Positions 7,478 to 17,081 of a stretch of DNA of 64,000 nt are shown here, in pieces. The stretch's first letter is position 1. Each line of letters begins with the position of its first letter. Under the pieces are notes generated by a model. That model did not search any database. It was not told the origin of the DNA and saw nothing but the letters and a program-made list of their open reading frames with translations. Source of the stretch: Prevotella sp. MA2016 (lineage in GTDB: Bacteria > Bacteroidota > Bacteroidia > Bacteroidales > Bacteroidaceae); NCBI RefSeq assembly GCF_000619825.1, contig NZ_JHUW01000007.1, positions 1-64,000 of the forward strand. Reading direction: 5' to 3'. A program made the translations under genes and the position numbers.

Positions 7478-9517
7478 ATGCTTCTATTCAGCAGCCATAT
7501 ATATTTATCTCTCGTAGCAGTTTTCATAATAACCGCTATTAGTATGGTTGTGTATAATCGGTTGATCTATTATCGCGAAAAAAAGACCGCCAGAAAGGTG
7601 CAACGAATGAACGCCCAGCTCTCACTTATCATGGGGGCCAACAAGATTAATGCATGGACATATAACACCAGAAAGGACATCTATAAGTTCATATCAAGTC
7701 AGAACCAAACAGAAACACTCTACACGCCTTTGGCTTTTTCGCAACTCTACGACCGCGATGACTTTATAAAAATGCAGAATACACTTGCGGCCATACAGAA
7801 CAGAGAAATACTGACCGACACGTTTACCGTAAAAAGTGCCCCTGACAAAGATGGAACCATCAAATACTACGAAATATCCCTCTCGGTACTGAACAGAAAC
7901 AGACAAGACCTGCCCTACGAGATATTAGGTACCCAGCGCGACATCACAAAGGAGCAGCACCAGTCGGAGGAGACCAGGCAACTCATGCTGAGATACCACA
8001 CGGTGTTCAACTCATCGCTGGTGGACATGGTGTATTATAATGCTGATGGCTATATAGCCGACGTAAACGATAAAGCTTGTGAGACATTTGGCGTGAAAGA
8101 CCCGCAGCTGATGATCAAGCGCAAGATGAAGATGACAGACGTGCCGTCATACAGAGACATTGATATCAATAAATTGGAGCACACACAACTGTCATCGATT
8201 ACCGACATCAGTAAAACGAAAGCTGATGATGAACGTGTGCCAGAGATAACACGCCACGGCAAGATATACTACGAAGCCATGCTAGGCCCCATACGTAACG
8301 AGAACAACCAACTGCAAGGTGTGATTGCTGCTGGTCGCGATATTACGGAAATGGTGGAATCGACTCACAAACAGAAAGAAGCCGGACGACTGATTGCCAA
8401 ACGCAACAAGGCCATTCAGCGATATATCAGAGACATCAACTACTCACTGAAAATCAGTGAGACACGCTTGGTGAACTACTACCCAGAAACTCACGAACTT
8501 GAAATTCTGAGCGACCTGAGCGAGCCAGGTAAACGGATACCACAACTGCATGCCGTGAATCTGGTTTCTACCGACTACTACGCGAAAGCCTCGGACATGA
8601 TTCTGAGGATGGACAAGCGAAGACGAGGCACCATATCAGAGACACTACGCACCAAGCTAACCGACCATCAAGGGCGCGACATCTACTTGAACTTCAATCT
8701 GATGCCCATCACGAACCATGCCAATGAGGTGACGCACTACTTCGGTATATTGAGAAACGACACGGAAATGGCGTACACGGAAATAAAACTGAAAGAAGAG
8801 ACAGCCAAAGCTCAGGAAGAGGAACAGCTTAAGAATACGTTCCTGCTGAATATGAGTTATGAGCTACGTGTACCACTACATGCCGTCATAGGATTTGCCG
8901 AACTGTTCAAGACTGAACATAGTCTGGAAGATGAGCCCATTTTTGCCAGTGAAATCAAGAAGAACACTGACGTGCTGCTCAATCTGATTAACGATATCCT
9001 ATTCATATCGCGACTGGATGCCCACATGATAGAATACAACTATGAGGTGTGCGACTTCGCCATCCTGTTCAACGGATGGTGTAATCACGGCTGGGGGGAG
9101 ACTGGCAGTAAGGCAAAGAAAATCATCAATAACACCTACAACTCGTTATGGGTGAAGATTGACAAGCACAACCTGGGTATTGCCATCGAGAAACTATGCG
9201 CCTATGTAAGCTTATGCGCTGTAGAAGGTTTTATCAAGGCAAAATACGAGTATCTGCATGATGAACTGATGATTATTGTAGATAGCACGGATGGAGGCAT
9301 GGAATTGGAGGATGCCACTAAAGCGTTCGACCGTTTTGTGGAGGACGACAAGCACAGGCGTATCGGTACTGGTTTGGACCTGCCAATCATCAAAGAATTA
9401 GTGGAGCAAATGGGAGGTACTATCGACGTGCTGTCAGACCCCGACAAAGGTAGCTCTTTCTTCATTGCCCTACCCTGTCAGATGATAAATTTTGAAAGAA
9501 AAATAGAAGAGATATAA
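7478..9517 (+). CDS. PAS-containing histidine kinase-like protein, probable pseudokinase
   Basis: This is the first gene of the four-kinase run (679 residues from the ATG after the promoter). One N-terminal membrane helix (about residues 8-27) is followed by three PAS-like regions ending in GTQRDITKE, AAGRDITEM and GILRNDTEM. A HisKA-like and an HATPase-like domain follow. The H-box reads NMSYELRVPL, so the phosphoacceptor His is Tyr461. The N-box Asn aligns with Tyr576, and the DxGxG box reads DSTDGGM (Asp to Ser603, first Gly to Asp605). The overall fold seems kept and the frame is intact, so this is likely a pseudokinase, not a decaying gene. Its closest relative in the window is the third gene of the run, which has all these residues. 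It ends 1 bp before the next gene. Confidence 0.85.
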   Translation: MLLFSSHIYLSLVAVFIITAISMVVYNRLIYYREKKTARKVQRMNAQLSLIMGANKINAWTYNTRKDIYKFISSQNQTETLYTPLAFSQLYDRDDFIKMQNTLAAIQNREILTDTFTVKSAPDKDGTIKYYEISLSVLNRNRQDLPYEILGTQRDITKEQHQSEETRQLMLRYHTVFNSSLVDMVYYNADGYIADVNDKACETFGVKDPQLMIKRKMKMTDVPSYRDIDINKLEHTQLSSITDISKTKADDERVPEITRHGKIYYEAMLGPIRNENNQLQGVIAAGRDITEMVESTHKQKEAGRLIAKRNKAIQRYIRDINYSLKISETRLVNYYPETHELEILSDLSEPGKRIPQLHAVNLVSTDYYAKASDMILRMDKRRRGTISETLRTKLTDHQGRDIYLNFNLMPITNHANEVTHYFGILRNDTEMAYTEIKLKEETAKAQEEEQLKNTFLLNMSYELRVPLHAVIGFAELFKTEHSLEDEPIFASEIKKNTDVLLNLINDILFISRLDAHMIEYNYEVCDFAILFNGWCNHGWGETGSKAKKIINNTYNSLWVKIDKHNLGIAIEKLCAYVSLCAVEGFIKAKYEYLHDELMIIVDSTDGGMELEDATKAFDRFVEDDKHRRIGTGLDLPIIKELVEQMGGTIDVLSDPDKGSSFFIALPCQMINFERKIEEI

Positions 9518-9518
9518 T

Positions 9519-11516
9519 ATGCTGATATTGATAGTTATATTAACCTTTATGGTCATTATCATTGGTATGATATTGAACCGCATTACACTCTACAGTATTC
9601 GTAGGAATACTCGCAGAGCCAAGGATATAGCTACCATCATGCAGCGCACACTGAACGACAATAACTATGTGGTGAGCCTCAACCTTAAAAACCATCTGGC
9701 TTATAACCTGTATGGCGACTTCCTACCTGCAGAAGGAATATCCTATGAACATAGTCTGGAATTCATACATCCCGACGACCGACATCTCTATACAGAATTC
9801 ATCACCCGACTGGTGAAAGGAGCAGAATCGTCAGAGTGTCTCTTCCGTTGGGACAGCAGTCTGGATAAACACGAAAACAACTGGCGCTATATTCACGATA
9901 TTGGTATCGTGGAATATGACGAGACTGACAAGAAGACGCCTATCAACTTCTACTGTACGCTAAACGACCAGACAGAACAGATAGAAACAGAGAAAGAAGA
10001 GCGCGAACTGACTGACCGCTATCGCAAACTGTTCGAACAGAGCATTGTAGGACAGGCTTTCTACGATAAGGACGGACATCTGCTGACGGCCAATCAGAAA
10101 TTGCGCGAGATCCTTAAGTTCGAAACAGACACCGATCCATACTATCAGCGCTACACGATCTTCGAACTGCCTACATTCCGCTACATCCTAAAAAGGGATG
10201 CTACAGAAGATCTGTACTTCTGCACCAAGACGGTTATTTTTGAACGAGGCGTGAACTGCTACACGGAAATCAGAGTACACCCCATCTATAATGAAATTCA
10301 AGAATTGGAGTTCTTCACCCTATATATCAGAGATATCAGTCAGGAGCGCGAACTCTACTTGCAGGACAAGAAGAATGAGGTGTCGCTACAGCGTACCAAT
10401 CAGGAAATAGAACAGTATGAAACTGAACTGAAATACCTGATGGAGAATATTGACATGCGATTCTTCCGCACATCTTTCGAGAAACAAGAGATAACCTTCT
10501 ATCGCGAAATGAACGTGATTGAGAAGAAGATGGGATTTGACGAACTCATCACGCACTTTGTAGATGAACCTTTTGTCGAAGGATTGCGTCATCTCCAGGA
10601 ATTCTTCAACGAACCCAAATCTACGCTCACACACATGCGCTCCATCTTCGACGAGAGCAGTCAACTGCAATGGAACTTTATAGACAGTCTTCCTTACTAC
10701 GATGAAGAAGGCAAGCAAACAGGTACATATGGTGTGGTGCGCAATGTCACCAAACTGATAAACAAGCAGGAGCAACTGAAAGAGGAGACAGAACGTGCCA
10801 ACCAGTCGGGTATGCGCAAGAGTACCTTCCTGGCCAGCATGAGTCACGAAATACGCACACCTCTCAATGCCATTGTGGGCTTCTCGGATGTACTGGCAAC
10901 CATGAGCACCCCTGAGGAACGAGAGGGGATCATACAGGTAATCTCTAATAACTGTGATATGCTACTGCGACTGGTGAACGACATCTTAGCGCTGTCATCA
11001 CTGGAGAATGGAGATATCATCATCACGCCACAGAAAACAGACTTTGTGAAGTGTTTCGAGAGTGTAGGCACATCACTGGCTCAAAGAGTGAAGAACCCCA
11101 ATGTGGAGTTTATCATGGATAGTCCCTGTAGCTCATACATCACCACCATCGACAGTGGGCGCATACAGCAAGTCATCACAAACTTTGTTACTAATGCCAT
11201 CAAATATACCCATCAAGGGCATATCAAGATAGGATATGAACAGCAGGAACGTCACAATAAGGATGGTCTATACATATACTGCGAAGACACAGGCGACGGC
11301 ATTCCTAAAGAGCACCAAAGCAAAGTGTTTGATAGATTCGTTAAATTAAACGACTTTGTACAAGGCACTGGCTTAGGACTGAGTATCAGCAAAATCATTG
11401 CCGACAACAGCGGTGGAGAAATTGGCGTTACTTCAGAAGGCAAGGGATGCGGATCAACCTTCTGGATATGGATTCCATGTAAACAAGAAACAAACCATGA
11501 TTATGAAGAAATTTAG
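9519..11516 (+). CDS. PAS-domain sensor histidine kinase, membrane-anchored
   Basis: The 665-residue protein has one N-terminal membrane helix (about residues 2-22) and no periplasmic domain. PAS-like regions include DRYRKLFEQSIVGQAFYDKD. The H-box ASMSHEIRTPL carries the phosphoacceptor at His443. The ATP-binding domain has an N-box TNFVTNAIKYT, G1 EDTGDGIP, G2 GTGLGLS and the closing GCGSTFWIWIP. The kinase is therefore complete but lacks a receiver or HPt domain. Its cytoplasmic part resembles that of the fourth gene in the run. It follows the pseudokinase by 1 bp and overlaps the next gene by 20 bp, which indicates translational coupling. Confidence 0.92.
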   Translation: MLILIVILTFMVIIIGMILNRITLYSIRRNTRRAKDIATIMQRTLNDNNYVVSLNLKNHLAYNLYGDFLPAEGISYEHSLEFIHPDDRHLYTEFITRLVKGAESSECLFRWDSSLDKHENNWRYIHDIGIVEYDETDKKTPINFYCTLNDQTEQIETEKEERELTDRYRKLFEQSIVGQAFYDKDGHLLTANQKLREILKFETDTDPYYQRYTIFELPTFRYILKRDATEDLYFCTKTVIFERGVNCYTEIRVHPIYNEIQELEFFTLYIRDISQERELYLQDKKNEVSLQRTNQEIEQYETELKYLMENIDMRFFRTSFEKQEITFYREMNVIEKKMGFDELITHFVDEPFVEGLRHLQEFFNEPKSTLTHMRSIFDESSQLQWNFIDSLPYYDEEGKQTGTYGVVRNVTKLINKQEQLKEETERANQSGMRKSTFLASMSHEIRTPLNAIVGFSDVLATMSTPEEREGIIQVISNNCDMLLRLVNDILALSSLENGDIIITPQKTDFVKCFESVGTSLAQRVKNPNVEFIMDSPCSSYITTIDSGRIQQVITNFVTNAIKYTHQGHIKIGYEQQERHNKDGLYIYCEDTGDGIPKEHQSKVFDRFVKLNDFVQGTGLGLSISKIIADNSGGEIGVTSEGKGCGSTFWIWIPCKQETNHDYEEI

Positions 11517-14274
11517 AATATTTGCACTCTTTGTGGCTTGCCACCTATCACTTGGCATCATCCACGCTCAGAAAGACAGCATCATCGTGTATGATGACCA
11601 GCGACCACTGGTTTACGAGGATGCATGGGACTTGTGGCCCTATGTGTTTCTGAACGAAAACGGAGAGCCCGACGGCTATAATATCGACCTTTTGAAGATG
11701 ATATTCAAAGAACTTGATATTCCATATATCATCAGACTGCGCCCTACGCTTGAGGCTCAGAAAGACCTGAAAGAACACAAATCGGATTTGATGCTGCGAA
11801 TGGATGCCGACTTCGCACGCGACAATTCTTCGTACGGTAAGACCATCGTGCAGATATTTACTCACAGTCTGGTAACGCCCAAGAACCAGACGGTCCATGC
11901 CAAGACAGGCAGAGACCTGGAGAACTACCCCATCTATGTGCATGACGGAAGCTTTAGTCATCACAAACTGAAAGACAACAAGTGGGCGAAGGAAATTATT
12001 CCCTTCGAAGACATGAAAGAGGCCATTCAGAAAGTTAGTTCTGAGAACAAAGGTATCATCCTGTGGAACTCGATGTCGCTGAAGTGGTTGATGATGAAAT
12101 ATCACACAGATAATCTGGAGTTGATACCATTCGACTTCCCTTATGGAGAATATAAATTCTTTGCCAACGACCACCATCTTCTGGCACAGTTGGATAGCGT
12201 TTATTCAAGTCTGCGTGCCAATGACAAGCTTACAGCTATCCAAAATAAATGGTTCTATCCAGAACGACGCGAAAGTGGTATCCCATCATGGATATGGGAT
12301 TGGATTAAATTCGTGACCATCTTAGCAATAGCTGTTGCGGTATACTATATCTTCTTTAAGGTTCGCGAACATAACATCACGAAAAAGATTCAGAAAGAGA
12401 ACGAGCGTCTATCTCTGATAATGAGAACCAGCAACGTGAAATTCTGCACCTACGATGTGGCTACACAGCATTTCGTTATGCTGGATTCTGCAGGTTACTC
12501 TGAGCGCACCTACTCACTGCTGGAGTTCTCACATCGATTCGACCCCACAGATTTTACTGCGCTCACAGAAGGACTCCAAATGGTTATCGAGGAGAAAGCC
12601 CCCACCTTCACCCTACAACTCAAGGAATATGAAAACGACCTGATACATAGCAACAACTACACTGCTACATTATCTGTGCTAAGACGCGACAAGCACAAAA
12701 AGCCTTCTGTGATTATCTGTTCTAAGACCGATAACACACAAGACCGACTGCGACAGGAAAAGATTAAGAAATCTATGCTGCTCTACCAGTCGCTTTTCGA
12801 TTCTGCCATAGTAGATATGGTATATTATGATGCTGATGGTTACATCACAAACATGAATGCGAAGGCACTCTCGGCCCTGAATATTGACATCGAAACCATC
12901 AAGAGGCACAAATTCACATTGAACGATGTGCTAGGTATCGATGATCTGAATATTGATGAGCTCGACTATTTCTATGCTACACAGCTCTATACCACTGCCG
13001 ACGACAACCGCGCACTGGGCAAGGTGATAAAACGCAAGAATTTCTACTATGAACTGCAATTAATGCCTATACATGACAATGACGGCAAACGCATAGGATT
13101 CTTCGGTTCGGGACGCAACGTAACCGAGGTTGCACACTCATACAGACAACTGAGAGATAACACCAACGAACTCCAAGAGGCTCAAGATGAAGTAACCTCC
13201 TATGTGCATAACATCGACTATGTGCTGACAGTAGGTGGCATCAGTCTGGCCAAGTATCATCTCGATACGCATACACTGACCGTATTCAGCGAGATTAATC
13301 ACGAGAAATACTCACTCACCCAAACGCGCGCATTGGCACTGATTGATGCCACGTCAGAAAAACAAGCGCTGCGCATACTAAACAAGATGGACAACAAGCA
13401 GACGGGCAGTCTGCGAGCAGAAATCAAAACTTGTATCAGGCGCAAAGACCACGTCACACTACATCTGCAAATCAACTTCGTACCAACTTATAAAGACGGA
13501 AAAATCGTAGAATACTTTGGTATGATTCGCGATATCAGCGACATCAAAGCCGTAGAGGAGAAACTTGCGATGGAGTCGGTCCGTGCACAAGAGGTAGAAA
13601 CAGTGAAGAATGCATTCTTACACAATATGAGCCACGAGATACGTACGCCACTGAACACTGTAGTAGGTTTCTCAGAACTATTCGAGATGGATCATTCGCC
13701 AGAAGATGAAGCGGTGTTCATCAACGAAATCAAAGAGAATTCGGCTTCATTGCTCAAGCTCATCAACGACATTCTTTTCTTGTCAAGACTGGATGCTGGC
13801 ATGATTACGCTCTCTACACAGCCCATCGACTTTGCAAGCATCTTCGCAGGGCGCTGCTCGTCGGTTTGGGACACTCATAAACAAGACGGCGTGGACTATA
13901 TCGTTCAGAATCCATATAAACGGCTGATTATAGAAATTGACGAGCCTAACGTGTCAATGATTATAAACAAGATTCTTACAAACGCCATACAACACACCAC
14001 CAAAGGCTATGTGCTGGCACGCTACGAGTTTATTGCAGACCGGCTGCTGGTATCAGTAGAAGACACAGGATGTGGTATCAAACAAGAAGACTTGAACAAT
14101 ATCTTTGGCAGATTTGTGACAGGCGCTAACAACAGCGCCGGACTTGGACTCAGCATCTGCCACGAACTGGTAGAGTACATGGGAGGCCAAATAGAACTCA
14201 AGTCAACAGAAGGAAAAGGCACCATAGTATGGTTCTCAATACCATGTAAGATGATAGAATTAGAACGTAGTTAA
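11497..14274 (+). CDS. Venus-flytrap (SBP_bac_3) sensor histidine kinase
   Basis: The 925-residue protein begins with a signal peptide ending near GIIHAQ. A periplasmic family-3 solute-binding domain (about residues 25-260, including GEPDGYNIDLLKMIF) follows, then a membrane helix (about 273-290), PAS regions and a complete kinase core. The phosphoacceptor is His713 (NMSHEIRTPL), the N-box is TNAIQHT and the G boxes are EDTGCGI and AGLGLSI. This is a BvgS/EvgS-like layout without receiver or HPt. The ligand is unknown; such domains often bind amino acids or small organic acids. I start at the first of two close ATGs (11497 and 11503); the start overlaps the previous gene. The cytoplasmic part is paralogous to the first, degenerate gene of the run. 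Confidence 0.9.
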   Translation: MIMKKFRIFALFVACHLSLGIIHAQKDSIIVYDDQRPLVYEDAWDLWPYVFLNENGEPDGYNIDLLKMIFKELDIPYIIRLRPTLEAQKDLKEHKSDLMLRMDADFARDNSSYGKTIVQIFTHSLVTPKNQTVHAKTGRDLENYPIYVHDGSFSHHKLKDNKWAKEIIPFEDMKEAIQKVSSENKGIILWNSMSLKWLMMKYHTDNLELIPFDFPYGEYKFFANDHHLLAQLDSVYSSLRANDKLTAIQNKWFYPERRESGIPSWIWDWIKFVTILAIAVAVYYIFFKVREHNITKKIQKENERLSLIMRTSNVKFCTYDVATQHFVMLDSAGYSERTYSLLEFSHRFDPTDFTALTEGLQMVIEEKAPTFTLQLKEYENDLIHSNNYTATLSVLRRDKHKKPSVIICSKTDNTQDRLRQEKIKKSMLLYQSLFDSAIVDMVYYDADGYITNMNAKALSALNIDIETIKRHKFTLNDVLGIDDLNIDELDYFYATQLYTTADDNRALGKVIKRKNFYYELQLMPIHDNDGKRIGFFGSGRNVTEVAHSYRQLRDNTNELQEAQDEVTSYVHNIDYVLTVGGISLAKYHLDTHTLTVFSEINHEKYSLTQTRALALIDATSEKQALRILNKMDNKQTGSLRAEIKTCIRRKDHVTLHLQINFVPTYKDGKIVEYFGMIRDISDIKAVEEKLAMESVRAQEVETVKNAFLHNMSHEIRTPLNTVVGFSELFEMDHSPEDEAVFINEIKENSASLLKLINDILFLSRLDAGMITLSTQPIDFASIFAGRCSSVWDTHKQDGVDYIVQNPYKRLIIEIDEPNVSMIINKILTNAIQHTTKGYVLARYEFIADRLLVSVEDTGCGIKQEDLNNIFGRFVTGANNSAGLGLSICHELVEYMGGQIELKSTEGKGTIVWFSIPCKMIELERS

Positions 14275-14290
14275 AAACAGAAACTGATAT

Positions 14291-17029
14291 ATGATGACCA
14301 AAAAGATATTTATACTTGCTATTATTAGCATACTCGCCATATGTCACGTGCAAGATGCAGAGGCCAACTATATCCGTGAATATACCACAGATAAGCCTCT
14401 TATCATTGTAAGCGACTGGGAATTTCCACCTTATGAATTCAGAAACGACTTAGGAGAGCCCGATGGATATAATATCGAACTACTCAACATCATACTCGAC
14501 AAGTTGAGCATCCCGCACAAGTACATTATGAAAGAGTGGTACCAATGTACTGAGACTTTCGAAAATCACGAAGCCGACTTGATTCATGGCCTTAAAACAC
14601 AATACGATCGGCCACCTTTCGAATATACACAGAACCTGATTACATATTATAAGGTATTAGCAGTCAGACTGAGAGCCACTCGCCCGCTCAGACGTATCAG
14701 TCAACTGAGAAAGAACGACACGTTGACACTGAAGAAGAACGACTACGTGTCGCTGAAGATATCGGAACAAAAAAATAAGGTATTCACCACAGAATTCCAC
14801 TCGCCACGCGAAGCACTGATGGGTATCAGAAACGGAAAATACAAGTACTACATGTGGGGAGAGCAGCCACTGAAGATGAAGGTGAGGGAACTGAATATCG
14901 ATGATATCGAATTCGATGAGACCGATATCCCCACTGGTGAGCTACGCATCGTAGGCTATGACAAGGAGCTGATAAATGACATTGATGAAACCTATGCACG
15001 ATTGGAACAATCTGGCGATATCCAAAAGATATACGATAAGTGGTTCCACCCGGAAAACGTACACAACGATGCCTCACCTATGGCACTCATCCTGCTCATA
15101 GCCATCGTCATAGCTGCAATAGTCATCTTACTCTTCAGCCACATGATGCGCATAAGAGTGAAAAAGGCTGTCGAAAAATCAATAGACCTGAATCAGATGA
15201 TGACTGAAGCGCTAAACTCAGGAAACTATTATGTGATAGAATTCGACACCAAGACACAACTGATGAAAAACAGATATGGCGACATGCTACCTAAAGAAGG
15301 TATGAGCTATACCGACTTTATAAGCAGACTGCCAGAAGATGAGAAAGGAAAGTTCAGCGAAGCTATGAGACAAATGACTCAAGGCCAGAAAGACCTTGGC
15401 TATCTAAAGCGCCGGTTTAACAAAGGAACGATTGATTCGCCAGACTGGCACTGGATAGAGGGCCACGCTGTGGTAGAATACCTTGAAGAAAAACCGCGTT
15501 ACATCGTCACCTCATTCAGAGATTATACCATTGAGGTACAGGAAGAGCGCATGAATGAAGAAATAGCAAGTAAATATCAAAACATCTTCAAATATGGTTT
15601 GATTGCCATGTCATTCTATGATAAAGACGGAAAACTGATTGACGTCAATCGCCGAATGGCTGCTCTTTGCGAATTCGACTTGGATGGCGAAACATTCTTC
15701 CGACAGATGAACCTGTTTGACGTTCCACTGATAAAAGGTCAGTATCAGAAGGGCGTCAATGAGGATTTTCACGTATGCCAGCGGATGTTCTATCCCGAGA
15801 TAGGCATCTACAAATACATTGAAATAAAGGTATGTCCTACATTCGATGAAAATGGGCTGATCCAGATGTATGTGGTGACGGCTCGCGACATGACTGCCGA
15901 ACGTCATATGTATCTGGAACAGCACAAACACGACATCGAAATCAGAAAGACAACCGAAGACATACAATTCTATGAAGAGCAACTGGGATATCTGCTTGAA
16001 AACAGCAACATGTTCGTATGGACTTACTATACAAACGAAGGCATCATCCACTTCAGTCGCAGTGGTAGAAAGTCAGACTATACCCAGAGTATCGAAGAAT
16101 TCTTTGCCGGTGCTACCGACGAGTATCGGGAATCCGGTATCAAAGAGGTGCGCCAAACTATGGCTTTATGCAAACCATATAATACCACCATACACTTCAA
16201 GCATACTGCAAGCAGGTCGGAGCCCGTGTGGTATGCTATCAGTGGCATACCCACTGTAGATAAAGATGGTAGATTGATTAAGTATTTCGGTGTGGCCCGT
16301 GACATCAATACACTCATGGAAGCCCAACAGAAACTGAAAGACGAGACACGTCGTGCAGAGGAATCTGGAAAGATGAAAGCAGCATTCCTTGCCAATATGA
16401 CGCACGAGATACGTACACCGCTGAATGCAATCGTTGGTTTCAGCGACTTACTGCCTGTCGTAGAGGAGCACGACGAGCGTATGGAGTTTATTCGCATTAT
16501 CCGCAACAACTGCGACATGCTGATGCGACTCATCAATGATATCCTTGAAGCATCAAATGTAGGACAGTCGCTTGCCATCAAGCCGGAGGTAGTTGACTTC
16601 TCCAAAGTATTTGATGATATCTGTCAGACACTAGCTCAACGCGTGGACGAAGCAGGAGTGGAGTTTATCAAGGATAATCCTTACGAATCCTTTACAGCCA
16701 CACTCGACAAGGGACGCATCCAGCAGGTACTCACCAATTTCACCACCAACTCTATCAAATACACCCACGAAGGACATATCAAGGTGGGATATCGCGAGCA
16801 AGATGGCGGTATATACTTCTACTGCGAGGATACGGGTGCCGGCATTCCTAAAGACAAGCAGAAGGCCGTGTTTGAGCGCTTTGTAAAACTGAACGACTTT
16901 GTACAAGGCACAGGATTAGGACTGAGCATCTGTAAGGCAATAGCCGAACGATGCAATGGTAAGATAGGCGTGATGTCAGAAGGTGAAGGACATGGATCAA
17001 CCTTCTGGATGTGGATACCACAGAAATAA
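14291..17029 (+). CDS. Venus-flytrap (SBP_bac_3) sensor histidine kinase
   Basis: The 912-residue protein has a signal peptide, a periplasmic family-3 solute-binding domain (about residues 30-258, with WEFPPYEFRNDLGEPDGYN), a membrane helix (about 265-285), PAS regions, and a full kinase core. The phosphoacceptor is His705 (NMTHEIRTPL), the N-box is TNFTTNSIKYT and the G boxes are EDTGAGIP and GTGLGLS. It closely follows the cytoplasmic organisation of the second gene of the run, including a shared YGDMLPKEG/YGDFLPAEG stretch. No receiver, HPt or output domain is present, and no response regulator is adjacent. It is the last gene of the operon and is followed by a strong terminator. Confidence 0.9.
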   Translation: MMTKKIFILAIISILAICHVQDAEANYIREYTTDKPLIIVSDWEFPPYEFRNDLGEPDGYNIELLNIILDKLSIPHKYIMKEWYQCTETFENHEADLIHGLKTQYDRPPFEYTQNLITYYKVLAVRLRATRPLRRISQLRKNDTLTLKKNDYVSLKISEQKNKVFTTEFHSPREALMGIRNGKYKYYMWGEQPLKMKVRELNIDDIEFDETDIPTGELRIVGYDKELINDIDETYARLEQSGDIQKIYDKWFHPENVHNDASPMALILLIAIVIAAIVILLFSHMMRIRVKKAVEKSIDLNQMMTEALNSGNYYVIEFDTKTQLMKNRYGDMLPKEGMSYTDFISRLPEDEKGKFSEAMRQMTQGQKDLGYLKRRFNKGTIDSPDWHWIEGHAVVEYLEEKPRYIVTSFRDYTIEVQEERMNEEIASKYQNIFKYGLIAMSFYDKDGKLIDVNRRMAALCEFDLDGETFFRQMNLFDVPLIKGQYQKGVNEDFHVCQRMFYPEIGIYKYIEIKVCPTFDENGLIQMYVVTARDMTAERHMYLEQHKHDIEIRKTTEDIQFYEEQLGYLLENSNMFVWTYYTNEGIIHFSRSGRKSDYTQSIEEFFAGATDEYRESGIKEVRQTMALCKPYNTTIHFKHTASRSEPVWYAISGIPTVDKDGRLIKYFGVARDINTLMEAQQKLKDETRRAEESGKMKAAFLANMTHEIRTPLNAIVGFSDLLPVVEEHDERMEFIRIIRNNCDMLMRLINDILEASNVGQSLAIKPEVVDFSKVFDDICQTLAQRVDEAGVEFIKDNPYESFTATLDKGRIQQVLTNFTTNSIKYTHEGHIKVGYREQDGGIYFYCEDTGAGIPKDKQKAVFERFVKLNDFVQGTGLGLSICKAIAERCNGKIGVMSEGEGHGSTFWMWIPQK

Positions 17030-17067
17030 AATAAAGAACCCTCGCCAATTAGCGAGGGTTCTTTATT
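17030..17067. terminator. Bidirectional intrinsic terminator
   Basis: A perfect 16-bp stem (17030-17045 with 17052-17067) has A- and T-rich ends and a 6-base loop, between the kinase operon and convergent nhaD. Confidence 0.9.
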
Positions 17068-17081
17068 CATATATCAGAGGT

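Noticed and set aside
7478..9517. Pseudogene call for the first kinase gene
   Set aside because: The frame is intact over 679 codons, has a good promoter and keeps its PAS and core folds; only catalytic residues are replaced, which fits a pseudokinase better than decay.
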